Source of the DNA: Pyrrhoderma lamaoense
Lineage: Eukaryota; Basidiomycota; Agaricomycetes; Hymenochaetales; Hymenochaetaceae
DNA length: 64,000 nucleotides
Direction: 5' to 3'
NCBI GenBank assembly: GCA_002794735.1
Contig: NBAZ01000001.1
Span: 2,976,001-3,040,000 of the forward strand
A program made the position numbers and the translations under genes. Below, in pieces: positions 25,258 through 36,281 of the stretch (its first letter is position 1; every line of letters begins with the position of its first letter). The notes under the pieces are model-generated. The model was not told the DNA's origin and ran no database searches. It saw only the letters and a program-made list of their open reading frames with translations.

Positions 25258-26852
25258 ATGTCTCGCCGCGCCGTTTCTTCTTCTCCCCATCGACACCACC
25301 TCCGTCAAAGAAACAAAAAATGGAAGGACATCTCACTTCGGATAGCTTCAAAAATGGGGTAATGCTGGCTCCGATGGTCCGTTCAGGAGCTTGTACGTTC
25401 TTACCAGCAACCGAGTTCTTTGTGCACCTCACTGATCTTTGTAGTGCCTACCCGGTTGTTTGCCCTAAAGCACGGTGCGAAGCTCGTATGGTCTCCTGAG
25501 GTTGTGGATAAAGCTATTTTACATGCTGAACGTGTTGTGGATGGTATGTCGACTTAACAACACCCCCTTTCTCGTTGAATATCTAACTGAAACATTCTAA
25601 GAGAAGACAGGTGTCATCTCATATAACGGAAAATCTAAAGCTATCTTTACCACACATCCTATAGAAAAACCCTATCTTGTTTATCAAATCGGTTCCGCCG
25701 ATCCAAAAATTGCAGTTGAAGCAGCAAAAACTGTTCAACAGGACATATCCGGCGTAGACCTGAACTGTGGCTGCCCTAAGCCATTTTCAACACACGCAGG
25801 AATGGGTGCAGCACTACTAAGTACACCTGACCTCCTTTGCTCGATTTTGAAAGCTCTACGAGAGGCCATGCCTCCAGAAATTACTGTATCAGCTAAAATC
25901 AGATTATTGCCGTCCCAAGAGGAAACTCTCAAACTTGTTGAACAAATCGTTAATACTGGAATTAGCGCATTGACAGTTCACTGCCGGACTAGAAACATGC
26001 GTCCAAGGGAGCGTGCACTAATCGATAGGATGCGAGAGATCGTAGATTTCGTCAATGATATGGGGAAAGGAGTTGCTGTTATCGAGAATGGTGATTGTGT
26101 AGATCGCGCAGACGCTATAAGAATACGAAATATCACCGGTAAGTCTCTTGATCTTTGAGGACATGCAAGACCCTAACACGTTATAAAGGTGCTCACTCCT
26201 GTATGATTGCAACTGCAGCAGAAGCAAATCCTACTTGCTTTTCTCCCGAGCCCTTATCGGATCTTGTCCAAACGTTTACTCCAAATTATATTCGCCTGGT
26301 ATGTTTGTCCTTGATGATCTCGATGATTAACCTCTGAAGACATAACAGGGCCGATACCTTGATAATCACTTCTCTAATACAAAATTCTGTGCGGTTGCTT
26401 TCAAAGGGGCAAACAAAGAGCTCACAAAGTCAGAGCGTCAAAAACTTCATGACAAACTAACAAGTTCGCGTGTAAAGTCATACGATGATTTAGACGAGTT
26501 TGTCGGCGGAGTATGGAATGGCGAAGAAGAGATGGCTGAGATTATTCGTAGTATTGAGGCTCGCGAGGAGAATGCTAACATATATTCGTTGGAACCCCCT
26601 CCGCCAAGGGAAGTTCAGGAAAGGATGGAAAATGAACTCATAGAATCACCTCCAGCTAATGATCCAGAAAACTCGGAACAAGAAAGTGAAATTCCTACTC
26701 CAATATTCACCCCTCCAGATCGCGAAAACCCAGAACCTGTGTCTCAGGATGCACCTCTTCTCCCTCTTAATGACCGATTGGTCTTGCTTTCCGGGATAGA
26801 AACACCTACACCACCACCACCCACTAGTAGTAGAGTACGCAATAATTCATAG
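25258..26852 (+). CDS. DUS2: tRNA-dihydrouridine synthase (Dus2 type)
   Basis: FMN enzyme that reduces uridine to dihydrouridine in the tRNA D-loop (position 20 for Dus2). Exons are 25258-25392, 25445-25543, 25602-26138, 26189-26298 and 26349-26852, about 461 aa. Visible features are the FMN-site start GVMLAPMVRSGALPTRLFAL, LVYQIGSADP, the catalytic Cys motif DLNCGCPKPFSTHAGMGAAL, VSAKIRLLPSQEETL, LTVHCRTRNMRPRE and VIENGDCVDRADA. The C-terminal tail after about residue 330 is acidic and Pro-rich with no double-stranded-RNA-binding domain. A C is missing near 25286, joining MSRRAVSSSPP to STPPPSKKQKM. If that exon is wrong, the in-frame ATG at 25320 is the start. Confidence 0.9.
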
Positions 26853-27365
26853 TGGAATCAATCATATACTTTTCCAGTTTAATATAGACTATATAGATAG
26901 ACAAAAGACAAGTCGGTGCTTTGAGAAGGGGCCTCGTTCAACCTGAGACTGGGAAATCTCAGATACTGGTGCAGTACTACCCAAAATCACTCTGATGAAA
27001 TTCGTATGTTTCACCAATTCTCCTACTTCTAACCTTGCACTTGGAGAATTGCACACAATTCCCCTGTTCCAGAAGTCCAAAGCGTAAAATCTTTATAATA
27101 GAAACTCATTTATCTGTGAGATTATGGACACAGAAGGATTATGTGTCAGCCGCGGAACAGACTAACATAGTTGCTGTGCGTTTGTGCCAAAGCCTAATCT
27201 ATTTCTCGTAATCTTGAGTTTGCTGGGAGGGGAGGGGATGTTGGAAAGTCGTTAGATATACTCTCATATTGGGCTGCTTATCTTGTTGTGAAAATGGTTA
27301 GGACTAAGCTTTTCGATGTATGTTGTTAGTGAACTCCAATTCCGTCCACTGAGACTACGACGGCA
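26853..27365. other. Intergenic, DUS2 3' flank
   Basis: No gene is seen. The relic of a reductase gene begins near 27366. Confidence 0.4.
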
Positions 27366-27800
27366 ATGTCCGAGACAACTAATATCGACGGTTTACTATT
27401 TTCTTCTCACGCCAGAAGCCCTAGTCTGGAGTCAGTCTGTGTACTTACTTTGAGTTTCTATTAGGAAACCGTATATTTCGCAATTATTGTTACTCTCAAG
27501 CGAAAGAAATCAGAAAGAAACTTGGTTAGTGGAGCTTCAGGGTATAGCATCTCACTTAATCTTCCTAACACTAGTTATACATTTCCGAACTGATATATAT
27601 TATGATAATTAGTAGGGAATGTGCAGTATGATACTTCAAGAATGCTCTTGAGATATAAAGAGTCATTGGGAAAACATGTAGCAATGAGAAATGCGAGTAG
27701 TTGAGGAGTATTAGTGTAGGTGCTGTTTTAGGCTACAAGAGCCCAACGTTCTCTGGGGACTTAGACACTGTAGGGACTGACGACATCGACAAATCTGCTT
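27366..27800 (+). pseudogene. Relic of a medium-chain reductase gene
   Basis: Matches, by eye, the internal part of the reductase gene at 30366-31718 (positions about 30803-31235), including both flanking intron sequences. Shared landmarks are ccgagacaacta, the block read as ETVYFAINDILKLKK in the parent, the cofactor-loop region VSGAAG, and YKSPTYSQDL. Many substitutions, small indels and stop codons break every frame, and introns are retained, so it came from DNA duplication and not from retroposition. It sits directly upstream of the GRAM-VASt gene. Confidence 0.8.
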
Positions 27801-27860
27801 TATTATAGTTTAAGACAGTCTATTCTTGCCGATTGGCTCCGAATTTACTATCCAAGTACG

Positions 27861-29642
27861 TTGAAAACAAATGGGTCGGTGCTTGCTCCAACTTATGGCC
27901 TTCGGCGGGTGCGTACGACGTCAGACACGGAACCGCATCGAGCAAATACAATAACGGGTCCCATTGAAACATCCAACCTGCCTCTTTCTTATAAATTCAG
28001 TAATGAGAATAAGTCACCTATTCGTCTACCCTCGTTAGCTTGTTTCGCTCAGATTCTCCGGGGTCCTGCAAACATGACAAGCACAGAACATTTCTACGCT
28101 GATACAAGCTCGTACGAATACGACCGTGGACTGGGAATTTCTGAGGAAATACCCGTAATCGGTTTTGCTGTGGCTAGTGATGAGCGGAATACGGATTTCC
28201 ACGAGTTGTTCCCACAAATACCGGAGGGCGACCATCTTATTGAAGGTAAGAATTTTTTTTCAATCTGCAAAAGCTATATATCAGCCCCCACGTAGACTAT
28301 GGTTGTGCTCTACAAAGCGAAATTCTTATCCAAGGACGAATGTATATATCTGAGAACCATATTTGCTTCCATGCAAATATTTGTGGTTGGATAACCGACG
28401 TATGTGTCTTCATGTGCTACACAACGTAATGAACTGCTTAATACTTTCATACTCCTCTTTCCTATAACGAAGCTGACCATCTCTATCAACGAGATACTTT
28501 CTCTCGAGAAGAAGATGACTGCACTATTCATACCGAATGCTTTACAAGTTATCACTCGTACGAGCAATTACACATTTGCCTCATTCTTGTCGCGGGACAC
28601 GGCGTTTGATGTCATCCACAATATCTGGAGACTGGTTCGGCCTGATTCTGAATCTGTTCAACCTGGTTCAGCAAGCGGACGAGCCTCCTTTGTCGAGCCG
28701 GAACTACCCCCAAGCATTCCACCTCCTGCTGTCGGCATGCTACCACCTAGCCCTGCTCTAGGGAAGGTTTCGCAGTGTAAATGCGTAGGGAAGACTTCAC
28801 ACTTTCTTAATACTGCATTAGTTGCAACATTCCCCGGAACTCCCGAAAAGATTTATAATTTAATGTTCACGAATGGAGATTTTACCAAGTTCTTCCTGCA
28901 AGTAGATCAGAAACTGAAGGGTCAGTCAGCTTGTGTTGTCTATGCTTTAAATGTTTAACAGGCTTGAGCCCAATAGATCTACAAGTATCTGACTGGACTC
29001 CCAGAGCTGGCACGCAATTGCTCTCTCGCGAGCGTTCTTTCGTCAAGCTTCTGAATGGTTTCGTGAAACAGACGAGATGTGAATTGTTAGATGAGACACT
29101 TCACTGCGACACTAACGACTATATCTGCATCCTCACGACAACAAAGACACCGGACGTTCCTAATGGTGGAGTCTTTTTGGTGAAGACAAAGACCTGTATC
29201 ACGTGGGCTAGTGCAGCAACTACTAAAGTGGTTGTCACTAATATGGTGGATTGGATAGGCTCGAGCTTTATGAAAGGTGTGCACCTCTTCAATGCAAACC
29301 ACGCTTCAACTTCTCTCAACTCTATCCAACTTTAACGTTCTAGGCATGATCAATAATTCAGTCGCAGAGGGACAGAAGAAATACCATCTGGAACTCGAGA
29401 GGGCGATGAGAAAACATATTGCTGAACATAAGGATGAGTTCGTTACTGAAGGGATGGAAGAAGTCCTTGATCCCCCTCCAGTCATTGAAGCTGCCGTTGA
29501 AGAAACTGTCGTCGCCCGTACCTGCGGTAAATGGGCACCATCTAACAGGACAACGATCCTGCGTCTTGTCTTTTTTATGACACTGATGTTCAATCTTTGG
29601 GTTCTAGTCACGGTCAGAAATCAGAAAGAAGAGAAGAATTAG
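27861..29642 (+). CDS. GRAM-VASt sterol-transfer protein (LAM family)
   Basis: Membrane-anchored lipid transfer protein of the LAM/Ysp2/GRAMD1 family, which moves sterol at ER contact sites. Exons are 27861-28245, 28296-28399, 28473-28920, 28977-29276 and 29344-29642, at least 511 aa with all phases consistent. The GRAM domain has FHELFPQIPEGDHLIEDYGC, LIQGRMYISENHICFHANI and ITDLTISINEILSLEKKMTA. The VASt domain follows about 100 residues later (TALVATFPGTPEKIYNLMF to NMVDWIGSSFMKGMINN). A single C-terminal TM is RLVFFMTLMFNLWVLVTV. The N-terminus is unresolved: the frame stays open upstream to about 27813 without an ATG and abuts the reductase relic. The first in-frame ATG is at 28074. Exon 2 reads FHANICGW, where homologues usually have IFGW. 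Confidence 0.87.
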
Positions 29643-30365
29643 ATCGTCCAGTGCTTAGATATTGATTCAGAATGTTTTTGTTTTGTTTCTTTTTTCTATC
29701 ATTCTTGTGTTTTCAGTTTGGTACTTATCACATTGTCTGGTGAAATATACGCTCCATAACCATGCTCCCTGTATACAAGACCGAATAGGTCAAAAGGAAA
29801 GAACGAGAGTGAGATAGAAGGAGATAGAAAAGTAAAAAAAATATAACTACGGATTGAAAATGAATATTGAGAGAAGTCAGTGTAAATAATATTACAAATG
29901 CAACCTTCAGGAAAACCCTCGTCTTGGGAACAGATCACTCCTGGGGCAGGGTATATCGTCATATTCGTTACTCTACAAAAGTGAATAAAAATTCAGGAAC
30001 GCCTAAGCTGATCCATTTCCCCATGTTCGTTTTAATGAATTTTGTTCGATATAGAACATGAGACGTCGGATTTGGAAAGGTTTTACGTACATAATAAGAC
30101 AATTTCCCCTTACGATTGTCACAGGCTTAGAGAGGGAGGTCTGGGTGCGACCTTCTCGCATTTTTTGTCTTTGTAAGATAATTGCGAACAGGTTAGTAAG
30201 CAACTTTTTAGCAGCGCCACCCAGAGATCAATGATGCGATACGCGATGTTAATTATGGGGAAAACGCATTAATATATAATATATAAGACTCAACAGAGTG
30301 AAAACTCCATCGAAACAAACCAACTCATTGGAAAGCTATCTATCACCACTCAAATTTATCTTGAA
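29643..30365. other. Intergenic, reductase promoter
   Basis: No gene is seen. It ends with a TATA-rich block and a short leader before the reductase ATG. Confidence 0.4.
30272..30286 (+). promoter_or_regulatory. TATA-like element of the reductase gene
   Basis: A run of atatataatatataa lies about 80-95 bp upstream of the ATG at 30366. Its position suits a core promoter element. This is inferred from sequence alone. Confidence 0.4.
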
Positions 30366-31718
30366 ATGTCTATTCCTACCTCTACTCGTGCTATTATTCT
30401 TCAAAATCATGTCGAAAAAGATATAGATTTTGATTATTCTCCGACTTCTACCTTTGCAATTAAAGATATTCCACTTCCTTCTCCCCTCCCAGACGACTCA
30501 CTACTAGTCCAGAATCTCTATCTTTCCAACGATCCCATTCAGAGAGTATGGATACAGAAATCTGATAACTCGGCTGTGGAAAAGACTCACTTGGCTTCTC
30601 TGCCGCTTGGTCAACCAATGTCTACTTATTCTGTTTCTCGTATTCTTCAAGTCGGTGGGGGGAAGGATGATAAATTCAGTGTTGGGGATCTGGTTAGCAC
30701 TCAATCTCAGTGGGCTGAATATGCTGTCGTGAAAAAGGATAAGGCAAAGCTTGAAAAGTATGTTGTTGAAACTTTATTACTATCTCTGAAACCGTATATA
30801 TGATATCCGAGACAACTAACTGACACTTTATCATTTTCTTCTTCACAGGCCTATACCTGGAATTAACCCATCTACTTACCTCGGTGCACTGGGATTATCA
30901 GGAGAAACCGTCTATTTCGCAATAAATGATATTCTCAAGTTAAAGAAAACAGATACACTTTTGGTCAGCGGAGCTGCAGGGTACAGTAGTTTTTTTAACC
31001 TCCTCCTAGCATTGGCTAAGCACTAACGATTTGATTAAACTATAATTAGCGCTGTAGGAAATGTGGCAGTACAATACGCTAAGAATGTCCTTGGGATTAA
31101 ACGAGTTATTGGGATAGCAGGCAGTAACGAAAAGTGCGAGTGGTTGAAGAGTATCGGTGCAGACGCTGCTGTGAACTATAAGAGCCCAACATACTCACAG
31201 GACTTGGAAGCTGCAGCACCTGACGGCATCGATAAGTAAGAATTAGAGGCAAATATTTACTTATGATTCTGTCTGATTATTTTCTGAACAGATTCTTTGA
31301 TAACGTTGGTGGCTCAATTCTCGATGAAGCCATAGTACACATGAACACACATGGTGTCATCTGTGCAGTAGGTTCTATGTCCAGTAAGTATTTGAGACTG
31401 GATATATGCACATAATATACTCATGCCTTGTCTGATACAGCTTACGGCAATTTCAGGGGAGGTCTCGTGTTGAATAATTACAGTTCCATGCTTGTGAAGC
31501 GTATATCACTCATCCCTTACACACTGATGGATTTCATCGATCGTCTACCTGAGGCAGACGAACAGCTCACTCTTGCTGTAACTAGTGGGAAAATCAAAGT
31601 AGATGGGACTGAAATGATTATAGATGCCCAAGGTAAATTGGAGGAAGTCCCTAGAATCTGGAATTGGTTATTTGAAGGAAAGAATACAGGGAAATTGATC
31701 ACAAAGTTGGCTACATAG
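30366..31718 (+). CDS. NADPH-dependent alkenal/enone reductase (MDR)
   Basis: Zinc-free medium-chain dehydrogenase/reductase of the prostaglandin reductase / 2-alkenal reductase group. It reduces activated C=C bonds with NADPH. Exons 30366-30757, 30849-30980, 31050-31235, 31292-31383 and 31441-31718 give 359 aa with no lesion. Landmarks are NLYLSNDPIQRVWI, IPGINPSTYLGALGLSGETV, the cofactor loop VSGAAGAVGNVAVQYAKNV, LKSIGADAAVNYKSPTY, FFDNVGGSILDEAIVHMN and HGVICAVGSMSTYG, ending GKLITKLAT. Length and segments match the family. A broken partial copy lies 3 kb upstream on the same strand. The natural substrate is unknown; fungal members act on oxylipins and detoxification products. Confidence 0.9.
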
Positions 31719-32109
31719 TTTACTTTTTTCTTAATTTTATAATATTGTATGTTGTTATAAGATGATATCGTCCTTGAATTGAAACTTTGAAACTTTGATA
31801 CTTTTGTTGTTGTTGGGTGAATCGTGTGATCATTGTGGCTTAAGGGATGAGGTTACGTGATCATGTTTGAAGAAGGATATCCAATTTGCTATATTTGTCA
31901 AAGTCTAAAAACAAGGTCCTGAGGGCGTGATTCAAGAAATGGTTACACACACGGGTACTCAGTTCTTCTTGCCCACCTTTCCCCCTCTCAGTACCCATCA
32001 GCGCCATCTCATGAACACACCCTTAAGAGAAGTGGCATACCGAAAACAGTAAAATCACTCGCCACGTATACGACTTCAGACAGGATTCCCTTTCCCCTTT
32101 CTTGTTGAA
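31719..32109. other. Intergenic gap
   Basis: About 390 bp without a gene. It carries the 3' end of the reductase gene and a CT-rich promoter-like tract (about 31970-32100) before the next ATG. Confidence 0.35.
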
Positions 32110-33929
32110 ATGGCTTCCTCGTCAAGCTTCAGAGCTTCTAATTTTATCAACTATGGTCCGGACACGCAACGCTCATCAACTTCGTCTGGAACTACAACTC
32201 TTGTCCCCATGAAGCCAGAGGAAGACATTGACGAGCCTCAAATTTCTGCTTTTCGTGACGAGGCGAGCCCTCCGCCTCCTGTTGAACACTCTTCAACCAA
32301 TACGAGAGGCTTAAAACTTGTGTTGAAACGTCGTCCCGGATCAACAAAAGCGGATGTATCACGCCATGAGGCTAATGATAGCAACAAACGAAAGAGAGAG
32401 TCAGTGAGCATTAGTGATGAGGAAGACGACCATGAAAATCAGTCAATCAATTCCGACGAAGGGCCTCAAGTTGATGAACTATGGGCTGACGAAGATAATA
32501 ATGTTACGACTGAAGGGGATAACAAAAGGAAAAGTGGGAACAGCACTCCAAGTGCATCACATGGCAAGGGGCGTGCAGCTGCGAGAGGCGGAAGGGGAAG
32601 GGGAAGAGGGAGAGGGAGAGGAGGAGTGGTTAGCGCTGCTGAGCCTCCCCAAACTGTATTTGAAATCACACCAAGCGTTGCACAAGCTGAGCATGGCACT
32701 CCCGGAATAATTGAACCCGAATCAGTGAGCGCCAAAGCTCCTAGGAAGAGAAAGGTTGAACGAGCAAAGAAGGGGGAGAGAAAACCAAAGTTCGTATATA
32801 ATTACTACAATTAAGGACTTTTGCGATCCCATCATACTTACTCAAAATATCCAACAGGGGTACAAAAGCTTTACAACAGATACAAGATGATAACGCGAGT
32901 ATAGCCAGTGAATGTAAGCATTTTATCAAATGATTTCTATTTTAAGCACACTATCTAATCCTTATTTTTTTTTCATTAGCGCACGTAGGTACTGCAGCAT
33001 CATCTCCTTACTTCCCGCCTGTAGCAAGAGAATCAAACTTTGACGGTGAAACCCCGGACATCGAACCGTTAGCACTTCCACAAGCAAGTGAAGCATCCCA
33101 AGTTCTGCCCGAGGCACAAGCTACTGCTGCACCTCCTCCGTTAGTAGCAACAGAGAACGTACCGCCGTTTACCCTGGACCAAAACATACCTATTCCCATA
33201 TACCGTCTACCTACCAAGCCCTTCCTCGTCCAACCCCCGCCTAAAGCTCCGACCGGTTTCGCTCCATACATCCCACTAGACAAGAACCGCATGCCAGTAC
33301 GTCGCTGGCGACCTGCTCTGCGAGCCATCCGTGGGATTGCCGGTGGCCAATGGTTTGCAAAAACATGGGTTGGGGATAAGGAAAGCGAGTATTCGTCCGT
33401 CGGGCACGAAGAACCGCCGATTATGGGTGTCATGCAAGCCAATCCGTCTGTTGGGCCCGTGATGATGTTTGGTTCCGGGAGGGGGAGAGGGAGTGGAAGG
33501 GCTTCTCCTTCGCCTATGGTACCAAAGTTACTTGGGATGAACAACTCTACTGCTTCTTCTATTTCGGCTCCGGCTGGTGGTGGTACGACGGGAGGAGGTG
33601 GTGGGGGTGGTGGGAAGGGAGGGAGGAGGACGAAGAGGACGAATGCGTCTGCTACTGCTACTGCGGCTGCTTCTACGGCTGCTTCGTCTCGTTCGGGGTC
33701 CGTGGACTTTATGCCTCCTGAGTATCCTCCTGCACAGCAGTCACAACAGCAACAACATCAACAACAGCCGCAACAGCCTACGACACCATCGCAACATCAT
33801 GTAGAGCAATATCCTGTACAGGGAGGTTCAAACGTACGGACGCCGTCGAAAATGCGTATCGCTGTCTCTGCTCAGGATTATTCTGATGTCGAGATGGAAG
33901 AACCTGTTGAAGAAATTGAAGCGCAGTAA
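32110..33929 (+). CDS. Basic Ser/Pro-rich nuclear protein, possibly Ies4-like
   Basis: Exons 32110-32789, 32858-32913 and 32980-33929 give about 561 aa without lesion. The N-terminal third is Ser-rich with NLS-like RGLKLVLKRR, a DSNKRKRE cluster, the acidic SISDEEDDHENQS, an RGG/GRGRGRGRGG tract and APRKRKVERAKKGERKPK. The only compact part is LDKNRMPVRRWRPALRAIRG followed by IAGGQWFAKTWVG. Its arrangement (L-D-x4-P-x-R-x-W, then a Gly-x-W step) resembles the INO80 subunit Ies4 core. After this come GRGRGSGRASPS, a poly-Gly run, an Ala/Thr-rich stretch, a Gln-rich tract and an acidic end (SDVEMEEPVEEIEAQ). It is probably a chromatin-associated protein; the Ies4 link is a guess from one motif. 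Confidence 0.6.
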
Positions 33930-34670
33930 AACATCAAGGAAAAAGAAAAGTAAGGAGAGAAGAAAGATTATTAAGGTGTGAATGGAATATATGGAATGTA
34001 GGGAGAAATATAAACACAAATCTGGTTTCATTGATGGTGGGTTATTATGGGGGGTTGCGTAAATTGACGTACTCACACTTTCGCACCATAGAGTGACCCA
34101 TTTGATACATTCTCTCTGTTAAATTGGTTTACCTCATATTTCATCTATTCGTACCTTCATTACTCAAGATTACTACTGTGTAGGACCGTGTGTGTTTGTC
34201 CCACGTCGTACTTGTAGCCCCGCGCCTTACCCCACATTCAACTTGTTTCTTCCCTCTAGTCTCCAGAACTTTTCAATCTCTAACCTTTTCTTGTTTTTTC
34301 TTCTGAAATATACCTCATGTTCATCCCTTTCTTGTTTGTTTGCTTGTCTGTTCCTCCCATATTGTCTTTCTGTCTTCCTCCTTCTCGTGCCCATTTCAAC
34401 TTTTACCTTTACTTTTTTTCGTTTTTCTTTTTTTTTTTTGCGTCGTGTCTGGAAAGTTATTTATCTCGTCCTTGCATTTCCCTCTTTTTTCTCTTCTTTC
34501 TTTTTTTTTTTTTTTCTTTCTTTCTTTCCTACATCCACCTCCTCTTCTTCCTCCTCTTCCTCCTGTCCCCCTTCCCTTCCCCGATCTTTTACCCTCCAGC
34601 CTCAATATCATACTTACGCCTCTATGCCGTATAGCTGCTAGTTTATTAGTTTATTAACGTACCACCAAAC

Positions 34671-34711
34671 CATAACACCATAACACCATAACACACCATA
34701 ACATCGTATCA
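34671..34711. repeat. Microsatellite, cataacac unit
   Basis: Tandem imperfect copies of an 8-9 base unit (ccataacac), directly readable. Lies in the convergent intergenic region. Confidence 0.8.
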
Positions 34712-34820
34712 GCGTACCAGCGTACAAAGGTATCATACATCCTTGTATATGTATGTACAATGTACAATGTACACACTCCCTAATTTCTTGTTTTTTTAAA
34801 AATAAGTACACATCACTCTT

Positions 34821-34834
34821 CCCCCCCCCCCCCC
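34821..34834 (+). repeat. Poly-C run of 14
   Basis: Fourteen consecutive C bases, preceded by a T-rich stretch. Runs of this length are prone to both polymerase slippage and sequencing error. Confidence 0.9.
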
Positions 34835-34913
34835 TGTACACCGACAAGGGGTTATAAGATGTTACAATGTTTGTTGGTCTGATAGTTATAGGTGGGGTCG
34901 TGTGACAAGTATC

Positions 34914-34939
34914 GTGAACCGTGAACCGTGAACCGTGAA
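34914..34939. repeat. Tandem repeat, gtgaacc unit
   Basis: Three perfect copies of the 7-base unit gtgaacc followed by a partial fourth. Confidence 0.8.
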
Positions 34940-35122
34940 TTATGACTACGCTTTACTCACCACTCACCCACCACTCACCAAACACCTTTAATCCAAACAC
35001 CACCCCCACCTCCACTCTATTTAAGTTTCAGTCTCAATCTTAAGTTCTAGTTTGATCCTAATTTTTTTTTCTTTTTTTTTACTATTTTTTTACTTTCACG
35101 AGAATAAGACGTGAGCTAGAAC

Positions 35123-35156
35123 ACGAAAGTACGAAAATACGAAAATACGAAAATAG
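35123..35156. repeat. Tandem repeat, acgaaaat unit
   Basis: Four copies of an 8-base unit (acgaaaat, first copy acgaaagt), directly readable. Confidence 0.8.
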
Positions 35157-35867
35157 GATATGTGTGTGGGGATGTTAATGGTATAGAGATGCTAGAGATA
35201 TAGGGATGTTAGAGATGTTACATTTTTTCATTTTTTCATTGCATGCCTAGTAAAGAAGTGTATATATACATATGTAGATGTGTAGTGTGTAGATGCGCAA
35301 TGTGTAGATTTGTAGATAGTAGATTTGTAGATACGTGTATGTGTGAGTGGTAGTGGTAGTTGTGGTAGTGGTAGTGAGGGTGGGTGGGGTGGGTACTAGC
35401 AAACGTGGTAACAGCGACAGAAGTGAAGTGGTGTGTTAAGTGATAAATGTTGATAGTTACGTGCCAAGTATGATGATGAGTAGGATTGTATATGAATTTG
35501 AATTCATATTGGAGGTTGATTGTGATTGTGATCGAGCCAAAAAAAAAATGGGTAGAAATAGGTGGTTAGACGAAGATTGAAGATAGAAGATAAGTTAATG
35601 CAAAGAAAAGCCGAGAGTATTTGAAGTGGATAGTGGGAGGAGTTGTATGAGTGTTGATGGGGGTGACGTTCGATGCTACGTAGGGCAGAGGTAGGTAGGC
35701 AGGCAAAGGAACAAACAAGGCAAGGGAATACCAAGAAAAGTGAACAGTCTCGTCAAGAGTGTGAATATAAGACGAAAAAAAGAAAAAAGAGCAAAAAGAA
35801 AGTATATCAAACAAATTGAAGGAGGATCATAAAAACATATAGATCAGAGAAATGATGCATATAATGC

Positions 35868-35936
35868 TTGTGTTTGTATGTGCTTGTGTTTGTGCTTGTG
35901 TTTGTGCTTGTGCATGTGTGTGTTTGTGTGTATATG
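35868..35936. repeat. TG-rich minisatellite, 12-base unit
   Basis: About five imperfect copies of tgcttgtgtttg, grading into a plain TG run. Purine/pyrimidine alternation on the strand could favour Z-DNA. Confidence 0.8.
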
Positions 35937-36281
35937 AATGGTAAGGCAAAAGAGAAAACAACAACCTATAACTCAACCAACTCCTCTTCCTCATCTTCAG
36001 GCACGACCGTATCTCGTAAACACCCACCAGGGAAGAGGTGTCTATACCGCTTCATAGCTTCGATCGTATACCTCGGGACACTAAGCGAGGCGTTATACCT
36101 ATTTCAATAATCATTCAATTTTTTTTTCAGTATATGATAGTTGTTGGGATAAGAGAGATGGGAGGGAAGTATGGTGGACTTACACTTGTTGATTCCCGGG
36201 TGATGGTATCGTTTTATATTTCTATTTTTCCAAAAACGTAAGAAAAATGAGGGAAGGTAGGACATTAAGTATCGGACTTAC

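Larger units (their letters stand above)
33930..36281. other. Low-complexity convergent intergenic region
   Basis: About 2.3 kb between the 3' ends of a + gene and the GT17 gene (-). It is dominated by poly-T/CT tracts (34400-34600), a 14-C run, several short tandem repeats and TG-rich tracts (listed separately). Many ORFs here are only homopolymer or CT translations. The 3'-terminal exon of the GT17 gene may lie in 36100-36280 but could not be fixed. Confidence 0.6.

Noticed and set aside
33008..33544. Minus-strand ORF of 178 codons
   Set aside because: It is antisense to the third exon of the Ser/Pro-rich gene. The opposite strand has consistent splicing and codon structure.
34192..34657. 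Overlapping + ORFs rich in Phe, Ser and Leu
   Set aside because: They are translations of CT- and T-rich low-complexity DNA in all frames, with no protein-like pattern.
34671..35936. Possible CRISPR-like array
   Set aside because: The repeats are short, contiguous microsatellites without unique spacers, and the genome is eukaryotic.
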